This document shows, in pieces, positions 1 through 8,240 of a stretch of DNA of 37,666 nucleotides. Source of the DNA: an uncultured Clostridia bacterium (GTDB lineage: Bacteria; Bacillota; Clostridia; UBA1381; UBA9506); NCBI GenBank assembly GCA_944393605.1, contig CALYAO010000046.1, forward strand, positions 1 to 37,666. Reading direction: 5' to 3'. The notes under the pieces were generated by a model. It saw only the letters and a list, made by a program, of their open reading frames with translations, was not told the DNA's origin and did not search any database. Made by a program: the position numbers and the translations under genes. Numbering within the stretch: position 1 is the first letter of the stretch; every line of letters begins with the position of its first letter.

Positions 1-1
1 C

Positions 2-835
2 ATCCAGCGGACCACCCGCCGGAAGCTGCCCTTCGGTGTGTGCCAGGTGGGCAAGTCCTTCCGCAATGAGATCACGCCGGGCAACTTTATCTTCCGTACC
101 CGGGAGTTTGAGCAGATGGAGCTGGAATTCTTCTGTAAGCCTGGGGAGGATATGGAGTGGTTTGGATACTGGAAAGAGCAGTGCCGCACATGGCTGCTGT
201 CTCTCGGGCTCAAGGAGGAGAACCTCCGCATGCGAGACCATTCGCCCGAGGAGCTGTCCCATTACTCCAATGCGACCACCGACTTTGAATTCCTATTCCC
301 GTTTGGTTGGGGTGAGCTTTGGGGCATTGCGGATCGGACGGATTTCGACCTCAAGCAGCATGCAGCCCATTCGGGCGAAAACTTTGAGTACACCGATCCT
401 GCCACGGGGGAGAAATACATCCCATACTGCATTGAGCCGTCGCTTGGGGCAGACCGCGTGACGCTGGCGTTTTTGGTGGATGCCTATGACGAGGAGACAG
501 TGGACGACAAGGACACGCGCGTTGTGCTGCGTCTGCATCCGGCTCTGGCGCCCATTAAGGTGGGTGTGCTGCCGCTGTCCAAGAAGCTGGGAGAGGGCGC
601 AAGGGCGCTCTATGAGCAGCTTGCGAAGCGATATATGTGTGAATATGACGACGCGGGCAGCATCGGCAAGCGGTATCGCAGGCAGGATGAGATTGGGACG
701 CCTTTCTGCATCACCTACGACTTTGACAGTGAGGAGCAAGGCACTGTGACCGTCCGGGAACGGGATTCCATGCAGCAGGTTACTCTGAAAATGGATGAGG
801 TTATGGCATACCTGGATGAAAAATTGTCGTTTTAG
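2..835 (+). CDS. glyQS: Glycyl-tRNA synthetase, single-chain type, C-terminal part (5' end outside window)
   Basis: Attaches glycine to tRNA-Gly in the cytoplasm. The reading frame is open from base 2, so this is the last 277 residues of a protein that is normally about 460 long. The class II motif 2 is visible at once ([11 protein letters not shown] followed by [10 protein letters not shown]). Motif 3 appears as [10 protein letters not shown]. The rest is the anticodon-binding domain, with [11 protein letters not shown] and the late [16 protein letters not shown] segment typical of the eukaryote-like homodimeric GlyRS found in Bacillota, as opposed to the alpha2beta2 enzyme. It ends at a TAG. 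A small hairpin (GGCTG/CAGCC within TCCC/GGGA, 836-863) follows the stop but has no T-run, so I do not call it a terminator. The true start is not visible. Confidence 0.96.
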   Translation: MQRTTRRKLPFGVCQVGKSFRNEITPGNFIFRTREFEQMELEFFCKPGEDMEWFGYWKEQCRTWLLSLGLKEENLRMRDHSPEELSHYSNATTDFEFLFPFGWGELWGIADRTDFDLKQHAAHSGENFEYTDPATGEKYIPYCIEPSLGADRVTLAFLVDAYDEETVDDKDTRVVLRLHPALAPIKVGVLPLSKKLGEGARALYEQLAKRYMCEYDDAGSIGKRYRRQDEIGTPFCITYDFDSEEQGTVTVRERDSMQQVTLKMDEVMAYLDEKLSF

Positions 836-991
836 TCCCTCTCTGGCTGAAACAGCCAAGGGATGGATGGGGCGGCGTGATATGGCTGGATATTTTTGGA
901 AAACATTGCTGTTCAAGGCCGTTTTCCCTTGTGAAAATATGAATTTCTGACTTTTTTGCTATGAAAAATTCACAAAAATTTCATTTTATTA

Positions 992-1020
992 TTGACAGAA
1001 TAGATAAAATTTAGTATGCT
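992..1020 (+). promoter_or_regulatory. Sigma-A type promoter of ptsH
   Basis: TTGACA at 992-997 and TATGCT at 1015-1020 are separated by exactly 17 bp, in an AT-rich stretch 46 bp upstream of the ptsH start. The -35 is perfect and the -10 matches 4 of 6 consensus bases. Transcription would begin near 1027. An imperfect inverted repeat (TTGTGAA at 929-935, TTCACAA at 969-975) lies just upstream and might bind a regulator; this is only a possibility. Confidence 0.85.
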
Positions 1021-1027
1021 TAATACA

Positions 1028-1045
1028 AGATTAAGGTTCTAATCT
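1028..1045. repeat. Short palindrome at the ptsH transcription start
   Basis: AGATTA at 1028-1033 and TAATCT at 1040-1045 form a perfect 6-bp inverted repeat with a 6-base loop. It starts about one base after the predicted transcription start. It could be an operator or a 5' stem protecting the message; nothing in the sequence decides between these. Confidence 0.4.
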
Positions 1046-1066
1046 CTGAAAAAGGGGCGGTATCGG

Positions 1067-1330
1067 ATGGTATCAAAAGAAATCGTAGTGCAAAACCAGG
1101 TGGGGCTTCATGCCAGACCTGCGACATTTTTTATTCAAAAGGCCAACGAATTCAAGTCCAGTGTCTGGATTGAAAAGGATGAGCGGAAGGTCAATGCCAA
1201 GAGCTTGCTGGGTGTGCTTTCGCTTGGCATCACCAAGGGCACAACGGTTCATATTATCGCTGACGGCTCGGATGAAAACGAGGCGGTGGATAGCCTGCTA
1301 GCCTTGATCTCCTCCAACTTTGCGGAGTAA
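1067..1330 (+). CDS. ptsH: HPr phosphocarrier protein of the PTS
   Basis: Small cytoplasmic phosphocarrier that passes phosphate from enzyme I to the sugar-specific EIIA proteins. The 87 residues match the normal HPr length. The active-site loop GLHARPA places the phosphorylated histidine at residue 15. The regulatory serine is at residue 46 in the context NAKSLLGVLSLGI. Both sites present means it is a genuine HPr and not the Crh paralogue, which lacks His15. Ser46 suggests control by HPr kinase and catabolite repression as in other Bacillota, which is family knowledge and not shown here. It starts at ATG after AAAGGGGCGG, has its own promoter and terminator, and so looks monocistronic. Enzyme I is not in the window. 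Confidence 0.95.
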   Translation: MVSKEIVVQNQVGLHARPATFFIQKANEFKSSVWIEKDERKVNAKSLLGVLSLGITKGTTVHIIADGSDENEAVDSLLALISSNFAE

Positions 1331-1336
1331 GTTTAT

Positions 1337-1371
1337 AAAAAGGATTCTTGTGCTACAAGCGTCCTTTTTTT
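1337..1371 (+). terminator. Rho-independent terminator of ptsH
   Basis: AAAAAGGA and CTTGT pair with ACAAG and TCCTTTTT around a 3-base loop (GCT), with a small TT/CG internal mismatch, followed by a run of T. It begins 6 bp after the ptsH stop. Confidence 0.85.
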
Positions 1372-1428
1372 ATATTTGAAATGGCGGTGTGCACCCTCGG
1401 ACAGTTGTATCTGCAGGGAGGTGACGGT

Positions 1429-1992
1429 ATGAGCAAAATCATCCTGGTGACAGGCGGCGCTCGAAGCGGAAAGAGCGTATTTGCGGAAGAGATGATCAAA
1501 GGCTTTGGCGACAGTGTGCTCTACATCGCGACGACCATTGCGGCCGACGAAGAAATGCGATACCGCATTCAGCGGCATCGCGCGCTGCGTCCGCCCGAAT
1601 GGGACACCGTTGAGGTATACCGCGACATCGATGTGCTGATGGAAGACACCGGGGCCGGGTATGACGCTGTCATGGTGGACTGCGTGGATGCGCTGGTAGA
1701 AAACCTCATCCGGGAAGCAGGTTCGGACATCCATTGGGACACTGCCAGCATTGAGACAGGGATTCAGGTGGAACGGATGGTGCGGGACACGATGAAGCGC
1801 GTGGTGGAAGCTGCCAGGATTATCCCGGCGCCCGTCCTCTTTGTGACCAATGAGGTGGGGCTCACCGTGGTGCCTGAAAAGCGGTATGCCCGCATCGTGC
1901 GGGACGTTACCAGCCGTGTCAACACCTTGTTGGCAACCCATGCGGACACGGTATACCTCATGGTATCCGGTCTGCCGCTCAAACTCAAATAA
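1429..1992 (+). CDS. cobU: Adenosylcobinamide kinase / adenosylcobinamide-phosphate guanylyltransferase
   Basis: Bifunctional enzyme of the last steps of vitamin B12 assembly and cobinamide salvage: it phosphorylates adenosylcobinamide and then transfers GMP to it. The 187 residues match the family length. The P-loop GGARSGKS is at residues 9-16. His50, in RIQRHRALRPPEW, corresponds to the guanylylated histidine of CobU. The later VTNEVGLTVVPE stretch is also typical. The start at ATG 1429 is chosen because GGGAGGTGA lies 4-5 bp upstream; earlier in-frame starts would lie in the ptsH terminator. No other cobalamin gene is nearby, so salvage is as likely as full synthesis. The next gene begins 16 bp after the stop. 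Confidence 0.92.
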   Translation: MSKIILVTGGARSGKSVFAEEMIKGFGDSVLYIATTIAADEEMRYRIQRHRALRPPEWDTVEVYRDIDVLMEDTGAGYDAVMVDCVDALVENLIREAGSDIHWDTASIETGIQVERMVRDTMKRVVEAARIIPAPVLFVTNEVGLTVVPEKRYARIVRDVTSRVNTLLATHADTVYLMVSGLPLKLK

Positions 1993-2008
1993 CCAGGAGG
2001 GGAAAGAC

Positions 2009-2776
2009 ATGTGGAAACAAAAGCTGCGAAAATTCGCGGGCATTTTGTTTGTGCTCCTGGGGGCAGTCTGTTTTTTCTTCTCCTACATCTACCAACGGAT
2101 GCCACATACCTATTGGGGATATTTGTGTGCGGTTGGCGTCCTATTTGCCGTTTTGGGTGTTATTCACATCCTATCTGACGAACGGCGGTTGCCGCGATGG
2201 TTGGTTCGCTGTGCCCATATCCTAGGGTTTTTGGTATTTGCATCCTTTGTGGCGGTGGAAGGGGCGCTGGTACAGTTTGCCGCGCGGGAGGACATCCAAA
2301 CGCCTGATGCTGTCATTGTGCTTGGATGCGGCCTGGATGGCGACCAGCCTTCCCAGACCCTTGCCGATCGGCTGGATAGCACGCTAACTTTGCTTACGCA
2401 TCTGCCCGATGATGTTCCCGTGGTGGTTTCGGGGGGACAGGGAGCAGATGAGGCGGTGAGTGAGGCGCAGGCCATGGAAACCTACCTGACAGAGCGCGGC
2501 GTTCCGCAGGAGCGCATTCTAAAAGAGGAGCGCGCGACCAGTACACAGGAAAACCTGCGTTATTCCGTGACGCTATTGGAAGATTATGGATATCCGCACC
2601 AGTCGGTTACGCTGGTCACCAGCGGATTTCACATGTGCCGGGCCTCATTTTTGGCAAACCGTGCGGGGCTCCAGATCGTCTATTGTTACAGTGCGCCTCT
2701 GGCAGACTACTTAAAGCCCACCTACTATTTGCGGGAATATGTTGCATTCGTAAAATCCTTTCTGCTGGATTGGTAA
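2009..2776 (+). CDS. YdcF/ElyC/SanA-like (DUF218) membrane protein
   Basis: 255 residues. Three hydrophobic segments (about 10-27, 36-55 and 70-90) anchor the protein; the remainder is the DUF218 domain, probably outside the membrane. Recognisable family marks are AVIVLGCG near 101, VVSGGQG near 139, EERATSTQENL near 173, and VTSGFHMCRA. Members such as ElyC and SanA affect the cell envelope in enterobacteria, but the biochemical activity is poorly known, so no reaction is assigned. The ATG follows AGGAGGGGAAAGAC. It lies 16 bp after cobU, probably in the same transcript, and a terminator follows. Confidence 0.82.
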   Translation: MWKQKLRKFAGILFVLLGAVCFFFSYIYQRMPHTYWGYLCAVGVLFAVLGVIHILSDERRLPRWLVRCAHILGFLVFASFVAVEGALVQFAAREDIQTPDAVIVLGCGLDGDQPSQTLADRLDSTLTLLTHLPDDVPVVVSGGQGADEAVSEAQAMETYLTERGVPQERILKEERATSTQENLRYSVTLLEDYGYPHQSVTLVTSGFHMCRASFLANRAGLQIVYCYSAPLADYLKPTYYLREYVAFVKSFLLDW

Positions 2777-2792
2777 ATGCAGAAGAAGAACC

Positions 2793-2817
2793 GGGGCCGC
2801 AATGCGGCTCTTTTTTT
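2793..2817 (+). terminator. Rho-independent terminator after the YdcF-like gene
   Basis: GGGGCCGC pairs with GCGGCTCT (two G-T wobbles) around an AAT loop, followed by seven T. It lies 16 bp after the stop codon. Confidence 0.8.
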
Positions 2818-2869
2818 GTGAAAATCGCATATTTTGTGGTAGTTTTTGCGAAAAGGGTCTCATTTTGTG

Positions 2870-2898
2870 TTTCAAGCGGCAGAATCAGGGTATATTAT
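2870..2898 (+). promoter_or_regulatory. Possible promoter of dgt-dnaG-rpoD block
   Basis: TTTCAA at 2870-2875 and TATTAT at 2893-2898 have 17-bp spacing, between a terminator and the dgt start. The -35 matches only 3 of 6 bases, so the assignment is weak; the location between a terminator and a closely packed block is the main argument. Confidence 0.3.
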
Positions 2899-2928
2899 GG
2901 TTAGATTGTATTGTGGAGGAGGGATGAA

Positions 2929-3927
2929 ATGCTGGTACGGGAACGGACAGAGGAGATAGAGCGCATGACCCTGTCACCCTATGCACAGCTGTCCGAACGA
3001 ACGCGCGGCCGCGCGGCTCCGCTTGCGCCATGCCCCATCCGGACGGTTTATCAGCGCGACCGGGACCGGATTCTCCACACCAAGGCATTCCGCCGCCTCA
3101 AGCACAAAACACAGGTGTTTTTGGCCCCCAAGGGGGACCACTATCGGACCCGGCTGACGCATACCCTGGAGGTGTCCCAAATCGCGCGCACCATCGCCCG
3201 GTCGCTTCGGCTCAACGAAGACCTCACAGAGGCCATCGCACTGGGGCATGACCTGGGACATACCCCCTTTGGGCACTCGGGCGAGACGGTGCTCAATGAG
3301 ATCTGCCCCGGCGGCTTTCGGCACTATGAACAGAGTCTGCGCGTGGTGGATGTTCTGGAGCGGCGAGGCGGGCTGAACCTGACCTTTGAGGTGCGGGACG
3401 GCATTGTCAACCATGCGGGAGACAGTGAGGCCGCGACGCTGGAGGGCCGCATCATCAAGCTGGCCGACCGCATTGCCTATATCAATCATGACATCGACGA
3501 CGCGGAGCGCGCGGGCATCATTGAAAACGGCGATATCCCTGCCGACTGCCTTGCGGTGCTGGGCGATACGCACGGGGTGCGCATTGATACGCTGATTCAG
3601 GATGTTATCACCGCCAGTATGGACCAGCCCCAGATCCGCATGTCTGAGCCGGTCTATGACGCAATGATGCGGCTGCGGGATTTTATGTTCGCGCAGGTGT
3701 ATCAAAGCCCCATCGCCAAACGGGAGGAAAAGAAGGCGCAGAATATGCTGCGCATGCTGTATGAGACCTTTGTAAAAGATCCCAAAAAGATGTCGCCCGA
3801 GGCGCAGGCCATGGCGGAGCAATGGGGCGTCGAGCGCGCTGCCTGTGACTACATCGCGGGCATGACAGACACCTTTGCGGTACATACCTTCCAGACACTT
3901 TACCTGCCCGATTCTTGGAACCGTTAG
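2929..3927 (+). CDS. dgt: Deoxyguanosinetriphosphate triphosphohydrolase-like HD protein
   Basis: 332 residues, the size of the short dGTPase-like branch common in Bacillota. Known members hydrolyse dNTPs to nucleosides and triphosphate. The HD metal centre is visible: His78 in TRLTH, His107-Asp108 in [11 protein letters not shown], and a later Asp in [13 protein letters not shown]. The conserved [10 protein letters not shown] and [12 protein letters not shown] segments precede it. The ATG at 2929 is preferred because GGAGGAGGG ends 5 bp before it; an in-frame TTG at 2911 has no ribosome site. It heads a block with the GIY-YIG gene, dnaG and rpoD, a gene order seen in many Clostridia. The exact nucleotide preference cannot be read from the sequence. 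Confidence 0.93.
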   Translation: MLVRERTEEIERMTLSPYAQLSERTRGRAAPLAPCPIRTVYQRDRDRILHTKAFRRLKHKTQVFLAPKGDHYRTRLTHTLEVSQIARTIARSLRLNEDLTEAIALGHDLGHTPFGHSGETVLNEICPGGFRHYEQSLRVVDVLERRGGLNLTFEVRDGIVNHAGDSEAATLEGRIIKLADRIAYINHDIDDAERAGIIENGDIPADCLAVLGDTHGVRIDTLIQDVITASMDQPQIRMSEPVYDAMMRLRDFMFAQVYQSPIAKREEKKAQNMLRMLYETFVKDPKKMSPEAQAMAEQWGVERAACDYIAGMTDTFAVHTFQTLYLPDSWNR

Positions 3928-3935
3928 GAGGACCT

Positions 3936-4190
3936 ATGAAACAAGCGACGGTTTATATGCTGCGCTGCGCAGATGGAACGCTGTATACAGGGTGGACATA
4001 CGACCTTGCCAAACGTGTGGCAGCGCACAACAATGGAACGGGCGCGAAATATACGCGGGCCCGCCGCCCAGTCACTTTGGTCTATGCCGAAACCGCAGCG
4101 GACAAGCCCGCAGCGCTCCGGCGGGAGCGGGCCATCAAGCGCCTTTGCCGGGATGCCAAGCTCGCGCTCATTGCATCCAAGGAATCATGA
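3936..4190 (+). CDS. Small GIY-YIG domain protein (UPF0213/YhbQ/YazA-like)
   Basis: 84 residues forming a lone GIY-YIG nuclease-like domain. The signature reads [16 protein letters not shown] at residues 6-21, with Tyr7 and Tyr17 in the expected places, Arg27 in the following helix, and Glu64 in [10 protein letters not shown] as the expected metal ligand. Family members are single-domain proteins without a firmly established cellular role; nuclease activity is inferred only from the fold. The ATG follows AGGAGGACCT and sits 8 bp after dgt, so it is co-transcribed with it. Its place between dgt and dnaG is less usual than dgt directly next to dnaG. Confidence 0.88.
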   Translation: MKQATVYMLRCADGTLYTGWTYDLAKRVAAHNNGTGAKYTRARRPVTLVYAETAADKPAALRRERAIKRLCRDAKLALIASKES

Positions 4191-4271
4191 AAGAAAAAAT
4201 GTTTGATAAAAAAAGGAATTTGTTTGAAGTTGTCGAATATATTGATTGTGCGTTTTTTGGGAGGTGGGAAT

Positions 4272-6044
4272 TTGCCGCGGATCGCAAGACAGAGTATTGA
4301 GGAGCTAAACCGCGTTGCGGACATCGTTGACGTGGTGTCGGGGTACGTGCAGCTCAAACCCGCCAGCGGCAGTTTCAAGGGCCTCTGTCCCTTTCACCAC
4401 GAAAAAACGCCTTCGTTTCACGTGTCTCCTACCAAGCAGCTGTACCATTGCTTTGGCTGCGGCGCTGGGGGCGGCGTCATCGACTTTGTGATGCGCGCCG
4501 AAAACCTGGACTATGTGGATGCGCTCCGCTTTTTGGCGGATAAGTACAACATCGTTTTGCAGGAAGAGCAAACCGTTCGTTCGGACGAGCAGGCCAGGCG
4601 CCATGAGCTTCGCAAGCGGATTTATGCCATCAACAAGGCCGCGGCCCGGTTTTACTACGATCTGTTCATGTCTGAGCGGGGCCGCCCCGCACAGGAATAC
4701 GCCCGGCGGCGGGGGCTATCCAACAGCACCATCAACAAATTCGGGATCGGATATGCGCCAGACAGCTGGACCGCGCTGTCGGACATGCTATCCGAGCAGG
4801 GATTTTCGGAATTCGAGGTGGAAGCCTCGGGGCTTGTCGTAAAAAAAGATGGCAAAAAGGTCTTTGACCGCTTTCGCAACCGGCTCATGTTTCCCATCAT
4901 CGATGTGCGGGGCAACGTGATTGGCTTTGGGGGGCGCGCCATGGACGACGGCGTCAAATACCTCAACTCTCCCGAATCCCCTGTGTTTCACAAAGGGTAC
5001 AATGTATTTGGCCTGAACCTCGCCAAAAACATTGGCCTAAAAGAGGGGCTCATTCTCGTGGAAGGGTATATGGACGCGGTCAGCCTGCACCAGAGTGGGA
5101 TTCCAAACGTGGTGGCAGGGCTGGGGACGGCGCTGACACCCGACCAGGCGAGGCTTCTAAAGCGGTATGCCAGTGAGGTGTATGTGTGCTATGACAACGA
5201 CGAAGCGGGGCAGAAAGCCGCGCTTCGCGCCATCGACATCCTGGAGTCAGAAGGCAACCGAATCAAGGTGGTGCAGGTAGCGGGCGTGAAAGACCCCGAC
5301 GAATACATGCAGAAAAAAGGCGTGGAAGGCTTTCGGGAACTGGTCCGATCCGCCAAAACCGCGACCGCATTCCGTATCGGATTGCTGCGGAAACAGTACG
5401 ATCTGACTGAGGTGGCGGGCAAGGTGGCATATGCCCAGGCCGTCGCGGAGCTGCTCACCAAACTGGACAGCGAAGTGGAACGGGATGCCTATGCGCGCCA
5501 GGTTGCGCAGGAATCGGGCATTGCGCTCGAATCCATCAAGGTGGAGATCAATAAACGAACACAAAAAAACGTGACGGCGCTGCGAAAGACCGCTGTGGCG
5601 AAGGAGCGCCGTGAAATGGTAACCAAAGCGCGGACACAGGCCGGCAACCCCGCCTATAAGGCGGAACGGATGCTGCTCAATCTAATATTTTTCGAAAAAA
5701 AGGCATATACTATGGTGACACAATTGGCCGAGCCTCCCCATTTTACGGATGAAATCCATCAAAAACTGTACAATCAGATGATGGCAGATGGGCAGGCAAG
5801 AGGAGATGCGCAGATGTTCCTTTCGGAGCTGGACGAGGAACTGCGCGCTGCTGCGGCCCAACTTCTCTATGACAACTATGCGTTCCAAGACGGCGAAGAG
5901 CTGAGACAAGCCGTCACGGACTGTTTAGAAAAAATGCAATTAGAACTGATGAAAGTGAGTGCTACAGATTTGTCAAACAAAACGCAGGCGAGCCTGACGC
6001 AGGTCAACGAATGGATCAAGCAACTAAAGAAAGGGGGGGCATAA
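4272..6044 (+). CDS. dnaG: DNA primase
   Basis: Makes the RNA primers for replication and works with the replicative helicase. 590 residues, normal for bacterial DnaG. The N-terminal CHC2 zinc finger has Cys39, His42, Cys60 and Cys63. The RNA-polymerase core carries RFRNRLMFPI. The TOPRIM domain follows, with LILVEGYMDAV near 259 and the acidic CYDNDEAGQKAA near 305. The C-terminal third is the helicase-interacting region. I place the start at TTG 4272, giving MPRIARQSIEEL, because GGGAGGTGGG ends 3-4 bp upstream and the known family N-terminus begins there; the in-frame TTG at 4203 would add a 23-residue hydrophobic extension with no ribosome site. The 81-bp gap after the GIY-YIG gene is AT-rich but shows no convincing promoter. 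Confidence 0.95.
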   Translation: MPRIARQSIEELNRVADIVDVVSGYVQLKPASGSFKGLCPFHHEKTPSFHVSPTKQLYHCFGCGAGGGVIDFVMRAENLDYVDALRFLADKYNIVLQEEQTVRSDEQARRHELRKRIYAINKAAARFYYDLFMSERGRPAQEYARRRGLSNSTINKFGIGYAPDSWTALSDMLSEQGFSEFEVEASGLVVKKDGKKVFDRFRNRLMFPIIDVRGNVIGFGGRAMDDGVKYLNSPESPVFHKGYNVFGLNLAKNIGLKEGLILVEGYMDAVSLHQSGIPNVVAGLGTALTPDQARLLKRYASEVYVCYDNDEAGQKAALRAIDILESEGNRIKVVQVAGVKDPDEYMQKKGVEGFRELVRSAKTATAFRIGLLRKQYDLTEVAGKVAYAQAVAELLTKLDSEVERDAYARQVAQESGIALESIKVEINKRTQKNVTALRKTAVAKERREMVTKARTQAGNPAYKAERMLLNLIFFEKKAYTMVTQLAEPPHFTDEIHQKLYNQMMADGQARGDAQMFLSELDEELRAAAAQLLYDNYAFQDGEELRQAVTDCLEKMQLELMKVSATDLSNKTQASLTQVNEWIKQLKKGGA

Positions 6045-6047
6045 AAA

Positions 6048-7163
6048 TTGGCAGCGGATGTAGAAGCAAAGAAGCAGGCAGTCAAAAACTTAATCAAGCG
6101 CGGCAAGGAACATGGCATCTTAACTTACAAGGAGATCATGGATGCCCTCTCGGAAATCGAAATGGAGCCTGAACAGATTGAACGGGTCTACGAGACCATT
6201 GAGAAGGCAGGCGTTGAGGTTGTCCAGGACATGGACAAGGAGCTCGAGAAGATCGAAGAGGAAATCGATACCGAGAACCTCGAGGAGATGGACGTAAACG
6301 CTGAGGTGATTGAAATCTCCGCGGCGGAAGGCGTTGCCATTGATGACCATGTCAAGATGTACTTAAAAGAGATTGGCAAGGTGCCGCTCCTTGCGGCCAA
6401 CGAGGAGATCGAACTCGCCCGGCGCATGGCCGAAGGGGACGGGGTTGCCCGCCGCCGGCTGGCAGAGGCCAACCTCCGTCTTGTGGTGTCCATCGCCAAG
6501 CGATATGTCGGGCGCGGCATGCTGTTTTTGGACCTCATTCAGGAGGGCAATTTGGGGCTCATTAAGGCCGTTGAAAAGTTTGATTACACCAAGGGGTATA
6601 AGTTCTCTACCTATGCGACTTGGTGGATTCGGCAGGCCATAACGCGCGCCATTGCGGATCAGGCGCGAACCATCCGGATCCCGGTGCACATGGTGGAGAC
6701 CATCAACAAGCTCATCCGCGGCTCCCGTCAACTGGTGCAGGAGCTGGGGCGCGAACCCCATCCTGAAGAGATCGCCAAAGAGCTCAACATGTCCATTGAC
6801 AAGGTGCGGGAGATTATGAAGATCGCCCAGGAGCCTGTGTCTTTGGAAACCCCCATCGGGGAAGAGGAAGACAGTCATCTCGGTGATTTTATTCCCGACG
6901 ACGACGCACCCGCACCCAGCGAGGCGGCCTCCTTTATGCTGCTAAAAGAGCAGTTGGGGGACGTTTTGGATACGCTGACGACGCGGGAGGCCATGGTGCT
7001 CCGCCTGCGGTTTGGGCTGGAGGATGGCCGCGCCCGGACGCTGGAGGAGGTCGGCCGGGAGTTCAATGTGACGCGGGAGCGCATCCGGCAGATTGAGGCA
7101 AAAGCGCTTCGCAAGCTCCGGCACCCCAGTCGGAGTAAAAAACTCAAGGATTATCTGGAATAA
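6048..7163 (+). CDS. rpoD: Primary RNA polymerase sigma factor (sigma-A / RpoD)
   Basis: Directs RNA polymerase to housekeeping promoters. 371 residues, the size of Bacillus SigA. Region 1.1 is at 1-60, an acidic linker follows, and region 1.2 begins near [11 protein letters not shown]. Regions 2.3-2.4 read [19 protein letters not shown]. Region 4.2, the -35 helix-turn-helix, reads [20 protein letters not shown]. The start is TTG at 6048, read as [11 protein letters not shown]; the run AAAGGGGGGG that acts as ribosome site overlaps the last codons of dnaG, whose stop is 3 bp upstream. Both dnaG and rpoD thus use TTG, which may hold down their translation. A strong terminator follows. Confidence 0.97.
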   Translation: MAADVEAKKQAVKNLIKRGKEHGILTYKEIMDALSEIEMEPEQIERVYETIEKAGVEVVQDMDKELEKIEEEIDTENLEEMDVNAEVIEISAAEGVAIDDHVKMYLKEIGKVPLLAANEEIELARRMAEGDGVARRRLAEANLRLVVSIAKRYVGRGMLFLDLIQEGNLGLIKAVEKFDYTKGYKFSTYATWWIRQAITRAIADQARTIRIPVHMVETINKLIRGSRQLVQELGREPHPEEIAKELNMSIDKVREIMKIAQEPVSLETPIGEEEDSHLGDFIPDDDAPAPSEAASFMLLKEQLGDVLDTLTTREAMVLRLRFGLEDGRARTLEEVGREFNVTRERIRQIEAKALRKLRHPSRSKKLKDYLE

Positions 7164-7183
7164 CAAAATTGCGTATACTGGAC

Positions 7184-7221
7184 AAAGGCTCTCTCGTATA
7201 GTAGACGAGGGAGCCTTTTTT
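7184..7221 (+). terminator. Strong rho-independent terminator after rpoD
   Basis: A 14-bp stem (AAAGGCTCTCTCGT with ACGAGGGAGCCTTT, one G-T pair) has a 7-base loop and ends in a T-run. It closes the dgt-dnaG-rpoD block. Confidence 0.93.
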
Positions 7222-7246
7222 CTTCCCGGAAAGGGGTCGATGGTCC

Positions 7247-8125
7247 ATGAAGCCAAAAAAAATCCGCTTTTTTACCCTAGAGAGATGGCATCTTGGCTTG
7301 ATCTGCGTTTGCTTCACCGTGTTGTCCGTGTTTTTGATGACACAGGCATATGGGCGCGCAGTCTCCACCGAAGGAGAAGCGCTTCAGCCGGGGCGTATTG
7401 CCATCGTCATTGATGACTTTGGCCGCCAGCGCAAAGGGGTCAAAGAAATGTTGGAACTTGACGTGAAGCTCACGGCGGCGGTCATCCCATTTTTGGAATA
7501 TTCGGCAGAGGATGCCACCTATGCAGCGGAGCATGGGAAGGAAGTCATCTTACATCTCCCCATGCAGGCGACCACCCATGATATCCCCAGCCATATTGGA
7601 ACACGTACCATCAAAGTGGGGCAGTCGGCAGAGGAAATCCGCGCACTCCTTTCTGACGCCAAGGCAGAGCTGCCGCAGGCCGTTGGCGCGAACATCCATA
7701 TGGGCACCTTGGCATGTTCCAAACGGGAGGTCATGGAGCCCATTATGGCGTTTATGAAAGAAAACCAGATGTTTTTTTTGGATAGCATGACCAGCCGCAA
7801 GAGTGTGTGCAAAGAGGTTGCCGGCGAGGTTGGGGTAGACTTCCTGCAAAACCGCGTTTTTTTGGAACACGAAGAAAAAAGCAAGGCATATGTCAAAAAG
7901 GAACTGGAGAAGGCCATCAAAATCGCGCAAAAAACCGGCTCCTGCATCGTGATCGGCCATGTTGGTTACGAAGGCGGCATGATCACGGTCAATGGCATCC
8001 GGGAGATGCAAGATGCCTTCCAAAAGAATAATATTGAGCTGGTCTATGTGTCAGAACTTGTCACAGATTCCCATTACACGGACAACGCATCGCCCCAGAC
8101 ACAGCAAAATGCGGAACAAACCTGA
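7247..8125 (+). CDS. Divergent polysaccharide deacetylase family protein
   Basis: 292 residues. A basic N-terminus and a hydrophobic stretch at 15-32 form a signal anchor, so the domain lies outside the membrane. The domain matches the divergent polysaccharide deacetylase family (PF04748): IAIVIDDFGRQ at 51-61 with the catalytic-type Asp pair, VILHLPMQ with His103, GANIHMGT with His151, and the late CIVIGHVGYEGG. In this family the metal-site residues are kept but the substrate is not settled; cell-wall or other surface glycans are the obvious candidates. The ATG at 7247 follows GGAAAGGGG by 10 bp; an ATG at 7240 is in another frame. It sits alone between a terminator and a promoter. Confidence 0.85.
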   Translation: MKPKKIRFFTLERWHLGLICVCFTVLSVFLMTQAYGRAVSTEGEALQPGRIAIVIDDFGRQRKGVKEMLELDVKLTAAVIPFLEYSAEDATYAAEHGKEVILHLPMQATTHDIPSHIGTRTIKVGQSAEEIRALLSDAKAELPQAVGANIHMGTLACSKREVMEPIMAFMKENQMFFLDSMTSRKSVCKEVAGEVGVDFLQNRVFLEHEEKSKAYVKKELEKAIKIAQKTGSCIVIGHVGYEGGMITVNGIREMQDAFQKNNIELVYVSELVTDSHYTDNASPQTQQNAEQT

Positions 8126-8161
8126 CAGCTTCTCCGTCAAAAGAGAGATCAATATTTTCCT

Positions 8162-8190
8162 TTTACATTTGGGCGCAAATGTGGTATACT
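8162..8190 (+). promoter_or_regulatory. Sigma-A type promoter of the phosphodiester-glycosidase gene
   Basis: TTTACA at 8162-8167 and TATACT at 8185-8190, 17 bp apart, each match five of six consensus bases. Predicted transcription start near 8197. Confidence 0.85.
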
Positions 8191-8240
8191 ATTTTTCGTA
8201 GGGAGATATGGAATCAAGGGGACAAAAGGAGCGAATGCAC

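Noticed and set aside
836-863. Hairpin after glyQS as a terminator
   Set aside because: The GGCTG/CAGCC stem is short and no T-run follows within 40 bp.
2974-3885. Open frame of 303 codons on the - strand
   Set aside because: Antisense to dgt with its intact HD motifs; no ribosome site or domain.
8208-8240. Earlier ATG (8208) as start of the phosphodiester-glycosidase gene
   Set aside because: It lies about 11 bases from the predicted transcription start, with a badly spaced ribosome site, and would put charged residues before the signal peptide.
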